Made by a program: the position numbers and the translations under genes
The notes under the pieces: model-generated
Seen by the model: the letters and a program-made list of their open reading frames with translations, nothing else
Databases searched by the model: none
What the model was told of the DNA's origin: nothing
From: Silene latifolia
Lineage: Eukaryota > Streptophyta > Magnoliopsida > Caryophyllales > Caryophyllaceae
Direction of reading: 5' to 3'
Assembly (NCBI RefSeq): GCF_048544455.1
Contig: NC_133534.1
Location: 225,646,292-225,710,291 of the forward strand
DNA length: 64,000 bases
Shown: positions 11,426 to 22,494 of the stretch, one piece after another
How the letters are laid out: every line of letters begins with the position of its first letter
How positions within the stretch are numbered: position 1 is the stretch's first letter

Positions 11426-12195
11426 ACTAGACTCTAAACTACTCTAATTAATAAAGTAATATAGTGCAAGTAAGGGTCGAATCCAAAGGAAGGATGTTAA
11501 GCCAAAGACTTGATTTTTAAATATGTAAACAACTATTAATTAAAATACTAATGACAATTAAGACTGAACACTAATCACAAACTATGACTATAGACAATGA
11601 ACAAATAAGGGTTACACAAAAAGGATAACCAACAATTGGCAAGTTAGATTCTTTTTACTCTTCCTATATTACAAACCTACTACCACCATATCAAGATAGT
11701 AACACACATAAATGAACTCATTCATATGCATCCATCAAATTAACCAACAACTCAATACCATGAGAGGTGACCAAACATGAGCATGCGGATTTTTACCAAG
11801 ATATTTAGGCTAGGATCAATTCTCATAAGATGAACCCATACAAATAATAAAAGACATAAACTTTCACACTTATCATGTGCATCCTTTAACCAAACTCAAC
11901 ACACAACAAGTTTGCTTCAACAATCCTAGATAGATGAACCTACTCTAGGATTTGCACTAATTAAGTAAACAACATGCAAGGGTCGCTAATTCATACATTC
12001 ATTCACTCAACATATGAAATAAATATAAGGAAAGAATAATTGATAATTTAGAAAGGATTAAAGAGTCTTACAATCACCAAAGTTGGAAACTTTGGATGAA
12101 TTACGCCAAGTATTGGAAGATTAGCCTTTCATAATTGTCTCATAACCCAAGAAATTAAGAAAGATTAACATAAACTTAAGGAAATATTAGGTCTT
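11426..12195. other. Spacer, possibly the end of a minus-strand gypsy LTR
   Basis: No gene. The words AAGTAAGGGTCGAATCC near 11470 resemble the reverse of the end of plant gypsy LTRs. The same LTR may continue beyond the LINE at 18240-18663 and 21754-22000. Low certainty. Confidence 0.3.
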
Positions 12196-12789
12196 TAATT
12201 TTTTTTTTTGACAGTTGTAAAGAAAGGTATCCTAGCTAGTCATCGCCTTGTAAGCAAGGCCATGAGCATACACATTATAGGACCTAGGGATAAAGTTAAA
12301 CGATAAACAATGAAAGAAAGAGCAAAGAGAGAGGATATCATCAAGGATTTATGTAGCTAGATGATGTGCCCGTTCGATCCCTGAAAAATGACAAATAAGC
12401 GGAAGACAGTCCGAAGATACTTCCAAATGTTAGAATCCACTACTCTTCGCCAACAGAAGACCCTCCCTTACATCAATGGCCTCGGCCTGTAGAGCAGACT
12501 TTGCCAAAATCGCCTTACTATAATCCTAACTTGCTCCTAGTTCCTGTTAGCGCAACCCAGCCAATACCCGCAACATCCATAGATTTCCATCCTACATCAA
12601 CCATAATTCGAATACGCTCACATGAGTGTGGCACACCAATCATATGAATAAGATTACTATCCCGAATCCACGCGGGTCCATCCTCTACTAAATCTTGCTA
12701 GTTCAATACATACAAATCATGTGCATTCCTTACCTTTTCCATTGCCTGGTCAGCAGTCCTAACCACTTGCGTCCAATTGTTAAAAAACA

Positions 12790-13158
12790 TTATCGATGAA
12801 AAGACTCCCCCTTAAAAAGCACTATATTTCTAGTACACCACAAACACCACAGCGTAGCAAGGAAGCGCACCAAACGAGACTCCGCATCAACCATCTTGTC
12901 GAGGTAACGAATCCAGTTTACAATCCATTTTGCTAACCTAATGGGTGAACACACAACAGTCCTAATACCAAGCTCAGAACACGTCCATATTCTCCTAGCA
13001 ACTTCACAGTCCCGAAACAGATGTTCCATCGTTTCCACAACCATTCCATCATGATTATAGAGTTTGCAACTATGATCAAGATCTATATTTCTTTGGATAA
13101 AGTTATTTCCTATCGAGAGTGTGTCTGTAATAATTCTCCACACTAGAACTTTCCACAT
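12790..13158 (-). pseudogene. LINE zf-RVT domain fragment
   Basis: WKVLVWRIITDTL, then a degenerate zinc-binding stretch (CKLY...ETMEHLFRDC) and LWCTRNIVLF near the end. It is the last coding piece before about 580 bp of 3' UTR. The first cysteine pair is partly lost (CKLY instead of CxxC). Confidence 0.75.
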
Positions 13159-13245
13159 AGCTGGCCCTGGTAATTGCCATAATCTATTGTTGCAGAAGTC
13201 ACGTCCATCCTTATCTAATTGAGCCTTATCCTTGAGCGTTCCTTT

Positions 13246-15942
13246 TCATTCCATATACCCTTTCTGTAGAACACCATAACCGCTTTTAACACTATACTCA
13301 CCCTTATTAGTATGTGTCCAGTACACCTCATCCATGGTCCGGGATCTACAGATAGGCATGGCCAGGATTATATTCGCACTCTCTTCAGAGAAAAGTTGTC
13401 TAACAAAGTCTTCATTCCAAGTAAACTCCTCCCCTGAAACCACGGAGTTTCGAAGTTCCCTTATTGCAATATTACCGAAACCCACGAAATCCAACGTTAA
13501 TAATTCATTCATGGGTTCCAGATACTCACCATTGACCCACCTAGTAGTCCAGACGTTAATACTGGAACTAAGCCTCGGTTTTCAGGCCATATGTCGTTGG
13601 ACAAATTCCAATCCATACAGAATACTCCTAGCACCCCAGGATAAATTGTTACCATTTCTTGCCCCCAAATTATGGGACCAATTATCCATATCTAGAAATT
13701 TTCTTCGTAAGACACGGCTAAACAAAGAATCATTCCCATTTACCATTTTCCAAGCATGTTTTGCCAGCATTGCTTTATTCAGACACTCAATATTACGAAT
13801 TTCAAGCCCACCTTCGCTCTTTGGAAGACTAAGGAATTTTTGACTGCACCAGTGTATAGTTTTCCCATCTTTACATCCCGCCCACCAAAATTGTGACAAA
13901 CGAGCATTAAGCTTCCTTGTCACACTTACCGGTATTTTAATTACGGATAGAAAATAATTGGAGAGGTTTGATAGTACGGAAGAAATTAAGGTCAACCTTC
14001 CAGTTGGAGACAGAAAAATTCCATTCCATGAAGAAATGCACTTCATGACAAGATCAATAAGGCCTTTAAACAGTTCCCGTTTCGAACCTTGTAGACCCGG
14101 GGGTAGTCCGAGGTATTTTCCCAACCCATTATTTCCTTTGATTCTAAGACTTTTAAGGCTTCGTCGAGCTTTAGCCAACCTTGTATTTGGGCTAAATAAA
14201 ATACTTGATTTATCTTCATTAATAACTTAACCAGAAGCCTGACAATAACGATCAAGAATTACCCTCAATTTACTTGCAGAGTCATTCTGGTCTTGGAGAA
14301 AGAAGACCGCATCATCCGCAAAAAACAAGTGTGCGAGATTATCCTCCCCTAGCATAGACTAATACCCTTGAAAACACCCATACTCTAACATCGCACCATG
14401 GTACATGACAATACCTCCATATATAACACAAACGGAAAAGGTGATAGTGGATCTCCCTGCCTGAGGCCACAACGTGGACGGAAAAGATCTAGTGGTGTGC
14501 CATTGAAAAGGACCTGATAGGATACACTAGCAACACAATTCATGATTAGTGTTACTAACTTGTAAGCAATGTTGTCAGGATCGGGATTCTACTTTGGATC
14601 GATGGGGAGGGTAGGATCGAATCGGTAGAATCGGATCGTAGAATCGCAAGATTCTACAAACTCACTAAATATAATTTTTTATTTGGTAAGAACATATAAT
14701 TGAAAATTAAAACACTTATTTATTAATTTTTATTCATAAAATATTGGTAATTAATGATTTTAGTGTCATTGTATGAACATGTTTCTACAACTTACACGAA
14801 ATGTGAGTACGGTGTCATTATATAAAAATATATATTAATTTTTTATTATGGAATCGGATCGCAGGATCGTAAAATCGTAGGATCGTGTTATGATCTCATC
14901 TCTAGAAATTTTCAAATTAACAGGATCGTAAGATTCTACAACTATGATGGAATCGTAGGATCCAGGATCGGTCAAGCATTTTTGGATCGTAAAATCGTAG
15001 AATCGTTGGATCGAATCGCGATTCTGACAAAAATGCTTGTCAGGGAACCCCAATTTTTCCAGCACAGCCCTCAAGAAGTCCCACTTCACCCTGTCATACG
15101 CCTTGCTCATATCGCCTTAAAAGCAAATCTACCATTCATTACTTTCTTATGAGAGTTGATTTTATAAATAGCTTCATTCGCCAACAAAATATTATCAGAA
15201 ATATGCCTCCCTGGAATGAACGCGTTCTGGAAATCACCCACTAAATAGCCCTTAACTTTGGTAAGACGATTTGAAATACACTTTGACACAATAAGCATAA
15301 ACACATTACAGAGACTAATAGGACGGTAGTCTCCCACCCTTTCCGGATTATCAGACTTTGGCACCAGAGTAATAAAAGTTCTATTGAGTTCCTTTAGAAC
15401 CACTCCCGAGTTAAGAACTGAAAGAACGGTTTTGGTGACATCTTTTTTGATGAAGTACCAACATTTCTGGTATAAAATGCCCGGTACCCATCTGGGCCAA
15501 GAGATTTAAGCGCTCCCATATGAAAGACCGCCCTTTGTACTTCCTTAGTAGGAAAAGGATGACCTAACTCATCCGCATCATCATTCATAACTTTCTTTGT
15601 CATATCACGTAAAAGTTCATCGGTAATCCTTAGTTCCCCCTCATCAGTAGCATTATAACTCGTAGAAAAAAGTTCAACAAAAGTACCATGAAACATACGA
15701 CCCACGCGTTCTGGCTCGTAAATCCACGTTCCATCACAATCTTTTATACCTAGGATAAGATTCCTGCCAGCTCGACCTTTAACCCAGTTGAAGAAATATT
15801 TAGTACAAGTATCCCCTTTAACCATCCATCTTAATTTTGACCGTTGTCTCCAAAAAATCGCAGCCGCTTTCGAGAATTCTCTAACCTTCTCATTAATTCG
15901 CATGTAGTGATCTTTATTACCTTCAGTAATAGCCAAGTCCAT
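13246..15942 (-). pseudogene. LINE ORF2 reverse transcriptase region, broken
   Basis: Pieces in order on the minus strand: 15942-15394 (linker, FFNWVKGRAGRN; LKSLGPDGY), 15403-15107 (FITLVPKSDNPERVGDYRPISL, FIPGRHISDNILLANE), 15110-15036 (SKAYDRVKWDF, first catalytic Asp), then after the MITE 14571-14255 with RCGLRQGDPLSP and HLFFADDAVFF (the YxDD box as FADD, near 14310-14325), and 14178-13582 and 13512-13246 (thumb region, SPTGRLTLISSVLSN and GLEIRNIECLNKAM). Several frameshifts and stops. Confidence 0.85.
14572..15031. mobile_element. MITE with GGATCG / GAATCG subterminal words, inserted in the LINE RT
   Basis: Ends TTGTCAGGATCGGGATTC and, reversed, TTTGTCAGAATCGCGATTC form an inverted repeat. 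AATG flanks both ends (14568-14571, 15032-15035), suggesting a 3-4 bp target duplication. The outer 100 bp on each side repeat GGATCGTAGAATCG-type words about fifteen times; the centre is AT-rich. Removing it rejoins FPDKH to LVTLIMNCV of the RT. Confidence 0.75.
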
Positions 15943-16230
15943 ACCCTTTCTAACTCTATATCAAAATTATCCCATTGTTGTCTCCAATTCTGCCGCCTAT
16001 CAAGCCCAATTTTTTACGTGAGTCCTGACACAAGCCAGTTTCCTTGTTATTTGAAAAGACGGAGATCCCAGGACTCGACCCATCCAAATCTTCTTAATGC
16101 CATTGATGCACTCCTCATGTTCAAGAGCCCATGCATCGATTTTATATGCATGGTTTCTTACAAGTATTACAAGTGAGGTTTAAATCCAATTCAATAGGAG
16201 CATGATCCGAAATTTGAATCGGATAATGTG

Positions 16231-16670
16231 TTATCCCAGTATTTGGAAACAAGAATAACCAATTCTTCGAATCTTATATGGAATATCGACAAGTACATTG
16301 CGCACTCTCCACAAATTGAAATCATGTGCACCCTCAATAGCCCTTGTATTCTTACTTAACTTGTCACCCCCAAATTCAAATTGATTAAAATCACCCACGA
16401 TTAAGTAAGGATGCGAGAAATAATTAATGCAACACTCTAGTTCCTCCAAAATCGGGATCCGTCTTTGAGTACATGGGTCACCATAGAAGAGAGCAAGGTA
16501 CCACAACCGATCAAAATATTTTTCCACTAGTAGAATGATGAAGTTACTACATGAGAAAACATGGCTAATGTTAGCCTCCTTTAGCCACCCTACCCATAAA
16601 CCACCCGAACTTCCCATGTCGTCTACGCCTACATAGTTTATAAAACCAAACAATCTAAACAACGAAAATA

Positions 16671-16736
<66 letters not shown>

Positions 16737-16857
16737 ATTTTGTCTCAATAAGAAAACAAAAGTCATAAAGCTTATTACTAAATAATGCTCTAAGTTTTGG
16801 AATTGTAGGGGCGAGCGTGTTATTAAGACCCCTACAGTTCCAGGTGAGGCCAATCAT
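16231..16857 (-). pseudogene. LINE ORF2 N terminus: AP-type endonuclease domain
   Basis: ATG at 16857 starts MIGLTWNCRGLNN, the hallmark N terminus of LINE endonucleases, followed by LIETK (catalytic Glu) and later IVGDFNQ (catalytic Asp and Asn). A (ACT)n microsatellite at 16672-16736 inserts about 21 serines directly after the ETK motif. The frame breaks near 16231, before the end of the domain. Confidence 0.8.
16672..16736. repeat. (ACT)n microsatellite inside the endonuclease frame
   Basis: About 21 uninterrupted ACT triplets. On the minus strand it reads as poly-serine in the coding frame. Confidence 0.95.
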
Positions 16858-18196
16858 GGGTCAAGAGGAGGTTGAACTGGCTCAACCTCTACAAAGCCTT
16901 TGTCCTTATTACCAAACGAGGAATCAGTGGACTCCTTAATTTCCATATCCTCCACATGCATGAAGAAGCCAGCAGGTGCACTCCCTCCTTCTTCTTCAGT
17001 GATTCCATTCCCCACACACCTCTTTTTAGCCAACTGTTTCAGATAAGTCTTCGCCTTTGAGATAGAAGCAACAATGTCCACTGGTACTAGTCCTTCATTA
17101 ATCTTAGAGCAGCATTTCCTTTTACGTGCAACAGAGATAACTTTCCCATATTATTCAGCAAAGTTTGAAAAGTGATAGCACTCCACAAGACCCATAAATT
17201 TATCATAAGTACTTGCAATCTTTCTACTTTCATCCATAGCAGCAATTAACTTGGATGAGATTCCATAATAAGGAATGTGGAATAACTCAGGCCCCTTATC
17301 CTTTCTCTTATCACCTTCTTTCCTCAAACCAGCAGCTTCCCCTTGCACGGCCATCCCAGAATCCTTCCCCAACATAGCCTCATTGTCAAACCGTTGCACA
17401 GCAGATAAAGCCTTCTGAATCTCTCGGTCCTTACGAATGATAGCCACAAGAGCAGTTGCCAGAGAGGTATGTGTCATCAAATTCGAGTTGTTGGCTATCT
17501 TATTGTTAACTAAGTTAATTCTACCCACGCTTAGACGAAGCTCAGTGTTGACCTCATTTGAGTCAACAGATGATGAGATCAATTTGATGGCAGAATATTC
17601 CTTAAAATCAGAACTGTCATCAGAGTTTGAGCCCAAACCATTAGGATTAAAATCCCAATCAGCTGAGAAGGGACTCGTGATATCAGAGTTATCAGGATTC
17701 ACCTCCTCAGAATCAGAGCTGATGACTATAACATCAGAAGCCTCATTTATCACAGCTTAAGCCACCTGATCAACATCCACTTCAGCATTTCTCATCTCTT
17801 CATCATCCTGTTCAGCCCCCACTTCAGCAGCATCCCCAACTCCCCTTTAATTGACCATATGCACCACATCATTCCCATAATGATAAAAAATAGGAATACC
17901 CCCTGGTGGAGGGTCAAAGGTTTGGTTATATCCACGATAATCATCTTCCATCCTTGCCCATTCCCTATCTTCTTCAACCCTATTCAAAATAGCCTCTTGG
18001 ACTCTGACATCCCTATCCAAAACCCCCCTTGAAGAACCATTTCCAATAAAAACCATATAAGGGTCAATCTGCATCTGATTCGGATTCCCTTATTGGGCCA
18101 CCTAAATCCCCTCCCCCGGACCATCAAATTCTTCCTCGGCACTATGGAAGTCCTCCTGAGCATTGTTATCATTCTCATCCAGCCAACCCCCAACAA
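16854..18196 (-). pseudogene. LINE ORF1 remnant
   Basis: Three frames must be joined: about 18196-17847 (MQIDPYMVFIGNGSS, then DDYRGYNQTFDPPPGG), 17753-17151 (acidic, serine-rich, VISSDSEEVNPD) and 17081-16854. No CCHC knuckle was seen. The last frame ends in TGA at 16856-16854, overlapping the ATG of the endonuclease frame. I infer that this is the C-terminal part of ORF1, which in plant LINEs binds RNA. Confidence 0.55.
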
Positions 18197-18239
18197 CTGC
18201 TGGTTTGAGGAAGGAAAAGCATAAGATTAGGAGAATTTT

Positions 18240-18663
18240 TAGATCTTAAAATTCTAGATATATATAGGGAGGCACGAGAATCTAGGTTAAGTCCCTCAAA
18301 AAAGCCTAAAAGACGGAACTAGGCCATATTCAGAGAAAAGCGCAGGCTGCGCTTCAGCTTGACAACAGCATCTTTCAAAAGTCATATCTCCCTCGTTTCT
18401 TGTCCGAATCAGGCGTGTGACCTACCGTTGAAAATCTAAGAACATAAGATTTCACCTCCACTTGGCCTTGTGTCGATACGAGCTATGGAACTCGAGATAT
18501 ACTCGTTTGAAGTTGACCCTTGTGAAACCGAGTTTTTAATTCTACATTTTGGCTCTTGTTTGTGCATGCAAGGCTTCAATTCTTCTTTTTGCTTGCTTCT
18601 CATGACTTTGAACTTATTCCCTTGGCTTACCTTTGGCTCTCCTTCTTCACCTTGGTTGACCAT
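18240..18663. other. Non-coding segment split by the solo LTR (continues at 21754-22489)
   Basis: No convincing ORF. The ACCAT duplication shows that 18663 and 21759 were once adjacent. The joined stretch looks like part of an older LTR, but its family cannot be named. Its second part (21990-22430) has short unlinked reading frames only. Confidence 0.35.
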
Positions 18664-20411
18664 TGATACGTGCAATTTATATAGTCTTTTTAGCCTCTTA
18701 TTGCACGCATTTGTATGTCAATTCATTGCTTTGTATTACAAAATGCCCCGAATTGGCTACTTTGGTTCGTTTTGTCTCATTTGCAGGAATGGACCTTAAA
18801 GTGGCGATAACGTACCTTATTCGTTCCTCTTAACATGCATTTTGAGGAGATAGAGATTTAGAGCAGAATGACGTACCTCGGGAAGCATGAAGGAGGTCCT
18901 TAGAAGCTAACCAAACGAGTTCAAGGTTGTTTCCAGTGGTTATCTGCTCGATCGAGAGGTTTTGTGGTTGATCAAGTAGATTTGGCAGTTGAACGTGTAC
19001 GATCGAGTCCCTGCTGTACTCGATCGAAATAAGCTATTTTGGAAATGTTCGATCGAGAGTCCTATTTGCTCGATCGAGAAGAATTGCTGAAGAACCACTC
19101 GATCGAGAGGAATGAAAAGCCTCGATCGAGTGACTAGCTCATATACACGGGATTCTTATTTCGTGTTTAGGTTTATTTTATGTTAATAAACACTTCCCTA
19201 TATAAGGGAAGTCGTCATTAAGTCTAAAAACATCTTAATCACATCTTATCATACTTTACTTTACTCTTAATTACTGCTGGAACTCTTGCTTGCTTCCTTA
19301 ATTCCGGATTCGTACTTTGTAATCTTTCCCTTCTCTTTATTCTCAATTTAATCTCTTTTTGCTCTTAATTATTATTGTTCTCTTGTTTAAATTACTTTAG
19401 TTGTTAGTTTATGATTCATCTCTTTACTCTTTTTATCATGTCTTTCTTTAGCATATTTATTGTTATTGTTGTTGATTACATCAAAAGCATGAGTAGCTAA
19501 TTTCCCTTATGTTAGGATTAGGGGAGCCATGGTAGAGAATTGACAATGTTGTGAATAGGCTAGACGATTGATTGTGAGAACTGTCTTATAGCAATATAAC
19601 TGCAATAAGTTTAGTTGAGTGCACGCTTTTAAACCCCTTAATCTGGTTAAATTCAATCCTAGATCGGAAGATTGGAATTAACAGACCTGTTGTGAACATT
19701 AGACTACCATAATGAGGACGGAAGTTAAGTTAGTTGTAATCTAGGGTGGATAGCGAACCGGAAGGACCTTTCCCTTGCCCTTCTCACAGTAGATCGTCTG
19801 GACTATTTATGACTGAGTTAGTGAACTGCCATGGTGAACCGAAATCCTGACATACCTCTCTTTATCTGATCACATTCTTTGCTTTTCTTGCCTTTCACTA
19901 CTACAAATACAGGCTATAACAACGGTAAAAAACGGTTGTTATATAAAAAAACGGACGTTGTTAAAGCGTCCGTTGTAGAAGGTTTTAACAACGGTTGGTT
20001 TTCTTAAGGAAACCGTTGTTAAAACTATTAACAACGGTTTTATGTATAAAAACCCGTTGTGGAAAGTGTGACTCAATTTTGGGGGGAAAGTTATAACAAC
20101 GGGTTTTAATATACAAAACCGTTGTTATAACTAAAGACAACGGGTTGCTTGTAAATAACCGTTGTTGTTTGTTCTTAAAAAATAAAAAAAAAATTAAATT
20201 AAATATTACTAGATGCATGCATAATTACGGCCCGTTATAATTCCGATGCATGCATTATTATGACATCCTTTGTGCATATGAACGGACAATATGGAATGAG
20301 AAGGGTTAGTAATAAGATTTGAAGCAGCATTGAGAGAAATGATGATGATTATGGCACAACTTTCTAACATATATATTAATTAAAAAACAACTCAACCCAC
20401 ACATTGCTTAG

Positions 20412-20420
20412 TATAAATAC
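20412..20420 (+). promoter_or_regulatory. Candidate TATA box of the CACTA-borne small ORF
   Basis: TATAAATAC lies 116 bases before the ATG, which would leave a leader of about 85-90 nt. The leader has no ATG of its own. Confidence 0.45.
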
Positions 20421-20535
20421 ATTGCATTATCTCAACTAACATTTCCATTATCTCAATATATACATCTCCAAACCCTAACTGCTAAAACAAACTCTACTTA
20501 ATCTTTCAAAACAAACTCCAAAAAACTCCAACAAA

Positions 20536-20781
20536 ATGAATGATTTCATCCTTAAGACTCTTACCAAGATCGAGAACAACAACAGCTTCATCCGCCGGTT
20601 CCTCCATATTGAGGAAAGTTTCAGGAGCTACCTTGCGGATGCTCGATCCGCACTGAAGCACGCCAAAGAAGATGGCTTGACGGAGCAAAGCGATTTGCGG
20701 CTATATGACGATATAGCAAGCCGCCGAACGGAACCTCCAAATAGCCAAGGAGGAGAGGACGGATACGATAGAGCGGAATAA
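20536..20781 (+). CDS. Small ORF (81 aa) inside the CACTA element, function unknown
   Basis: I do not recognise this protein. It starts MNDFILKTLTKIENNNS and is charged and helix-prone (FRSYLADARSALKHAKEDG). A TATAAATAC box at 20412-20420 and an A/C-rich leader without upstream ATG precede it, as in a normal plant gene. After about residue 60 the frame becomes low-complexity (RRTEPPNSQGGEDG), whereas the next frame (from 20717) reads AERNLQIAKEERTDTIERNK and stops at 20822-20824. That second frame looks more protein-like, so the original product was probably about 95 aa and this copy carries a frameshift near 20700. It may be a captured host gene piece or a family-specific accessory ORF. Confidence 0.4.
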   Translation: MNDFILKTLTKIENNNSFIRRFLHIEESFRSYLADARSALKHAKEDGLTEQSDLRLYDDIASRRTEPPNSQGGEDGYDRAE

Positions 20782-20845
20782 GATCCTCTATGAAAATATA
20801 AGAATTGCATTTTTATATATGTAATTTTTTTTTAATTTATGTATT

Positions 20846-20847
<2 letters not shown>

Positions 20848-20900
<53 letters not shown>
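20848..20900. repeat. (TA)n microsatellite in the CACTA element
   Basis: A run of about 26 AT dinucleotides after the small ORF. Confidence 0.95.
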
Positions 20901-20904
<4 letters not shown>

Positions 20905-22494
20905 TATGTTTATCTTGCTTCTTCATCTTGCTTCTTCATTTTTTTACTAACTAATTATGCGAACAATACTTAAACAAATAACATAATGGTCGATAAAAAC
21001 ACATACATGCAAAAGAAATAAATAGAAAAAAAAATAATGACGATGAAACTAACGGTTGGCGAGATTTACCCGATAAATACGAACGTAAGAGACGATGAAA
21101 TCAACAAAGTGACGGCGAGAAGATAAAGCGACGATGAGAAAGAGAGAAAGAGAGAAAGAGAAAGTGTGTGTTTTGTGTTTGTTTTCTGCTTTGTGTTTGT
21201 GTATTAAGGGTTGTGTTTTTGTGGTGCGCAGAGACTTGTTTGTGTGGTTTATAGTATGGAAGGTATTGACAACGGTTATTAAACAACAACCGTTGTGAAA
21301 TATGTTTTAACAACGGTTGTAAAAAACACCCGTTGTGATTACTTTTCACCAACTTTGCGCCAATTTTGCGCCAAATTATTAACAACGGTTGTGCATGTGT
21401 GACCCGTTGTTAAAACTAATAACAACGGTTTTTATAACCATACCCGTTGTAATTGATTTTAGTAAAATTCGCGCCATACATTCTACAACGTCTATTGTGA
21501 TTTTCGTGAATAATCGTTGTTAAAGGGGCGTTGTAGTTGCCTGGATTTGTAGTAGTGTTTGTTGCTCTTTTCTTTATTTCTCTTGCCTTAGACCTTCAAT
21601 AGTTTAAAAATCAACTTAAAAACTTCCCATTTATTACTAGACAGAAGTAATTAGCAGATAGATAATAGCTTCTCTGTGGAGATCGACCCTACTTCCGCTA
21701 ACTTCAGTTAGTTGTCTTAGGTAATTATTTTTGATACTAAAACGACGGTATCAACCATGGCTCGGGTTTGACCCCTTGACTTTGACTTGTCTATTTCTCA
21801 ATCTCTTTGACTTGGTTTTGGCAAAATGATTTCTTCTCCTCAAGTCACCAACATAATACACTTACCCAAAGCTCAAGACATATAAGCCAAAGACAATTGC
21901 AATTAACAAAAGTTACACTAAAACGGGATAACCGGTATATACAATGATTCATGCTCAAAACCGGATATTTTAACAAGTTTAATTAACTAAAACAACTTAA
22001 TTAACCCGACATAATTTGACTCTATTAGTAAGCTCCCAATTGCCATTTGATATTTTTCATTCAGATCCATTAGAACGAAAACCTTAACCTTACCTACAAA
22101 TTCAATGTGCGCGCAGCATTCCGCTCGATCTTTCATAAATTTTGTTTCTCTCCTCCATAAAAATCCACCAACAATTCCTCCCTTGCAAACACCAAAGCTC
22201 ACCTACGATAGTCACCAAACCATCTTGGCTCCTGACCACTGCCTAGATACGGATTCATGCCATCGTAGTGTCCGATATCGTCGAAGCTTTTATTTGAACA
22301 ACCTAGTTTGATGACAACACCAGAATCCAGCGAGTCTCCTCCACGAGCCACCACCGTGTTGTGGATTGCTGCCAGAAACGCAATCCAATTTCAAGAAGAA
22401 AATCATTCGGATGAGGGAAGCGAGTGTAGACACCTTGGTTTCGCATCTCTAGAAGCCTCTCGATAATGATCAGACGACATGTTTAGCATATGTC

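Larger units (their letters stand above)
12198..18230 (-). mobile_element. Decayed L1-type LINE, nearly full length
   Basis: A T-run at 12199-12209 is the poly(A) tail read from the other strand. From 18.2 kb downward the order is ORF1-like region, apurinic-type endonuclease, linker, reverse transcriptase, zf-RVT and 3' UTR, as in plant L1 elements. Many frameshifts and stops. A MITE (14572-15031) interrupts the RT. No target duplication was recognised; the 5' edge at 18.2 kb is approximate. Confidence 0.85.
19896..21557. mobile_element. Complete non-autonomous CACTA element
   Basis: Both ends carry CACTACTACAAAT, followed by (A/C)CAGGC, as inverted repeats, and TTT is duplicated outside (19893-19895, 21558-21560), the 3 bp expected for CACTA. 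Subterminal zones (19915-20165 and 21265-21535) hold many AACAACGGTT / AACCGTTGTT words in both orientations, the usual layout of transposase binding sites. The 1662 bp element has no transposase but does contain a small ORF with a TATA box. Confidence 0.92.
18664..21753 (+). mobile_element. Solo LTR of a gypsy-type element, interrupted by a CACTA element
   Basis: Starts TGATACGTGC and ends GACGGTATCA; the flanking 5-mer ACCAT is present on both sides (18659-18663, 21754-21758). Without the nested CACTA the LTR is about 1.43 kb, close to its relative at 36936-38407, which shares the start, the GGCTACTTTGGTT...TTTGCAGGAA block and the GATTAGGGGAGCCATGGTAG block. It carries a cluster of seven CTCGATCGAG-like palindromes (18945-19130) and a TATATAAGG box near 19200. 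No internal region is attached. Confidence 0.85.

Noticed and set aside
13334-13843. 169-codon frame on the plus strand
   Set aside because: It is the reverse strand of the LINE reverse transcriptase region, which has clear RT motifs on the minus strand.
20221-20300. ATGCATGCAT palindromes in the CACTA element, considered as internal TIRs
   Set aside because: The outer CACTACTACAAAT ends with TTT duplication fully explain the element; the palindromes are too short to mark another one.
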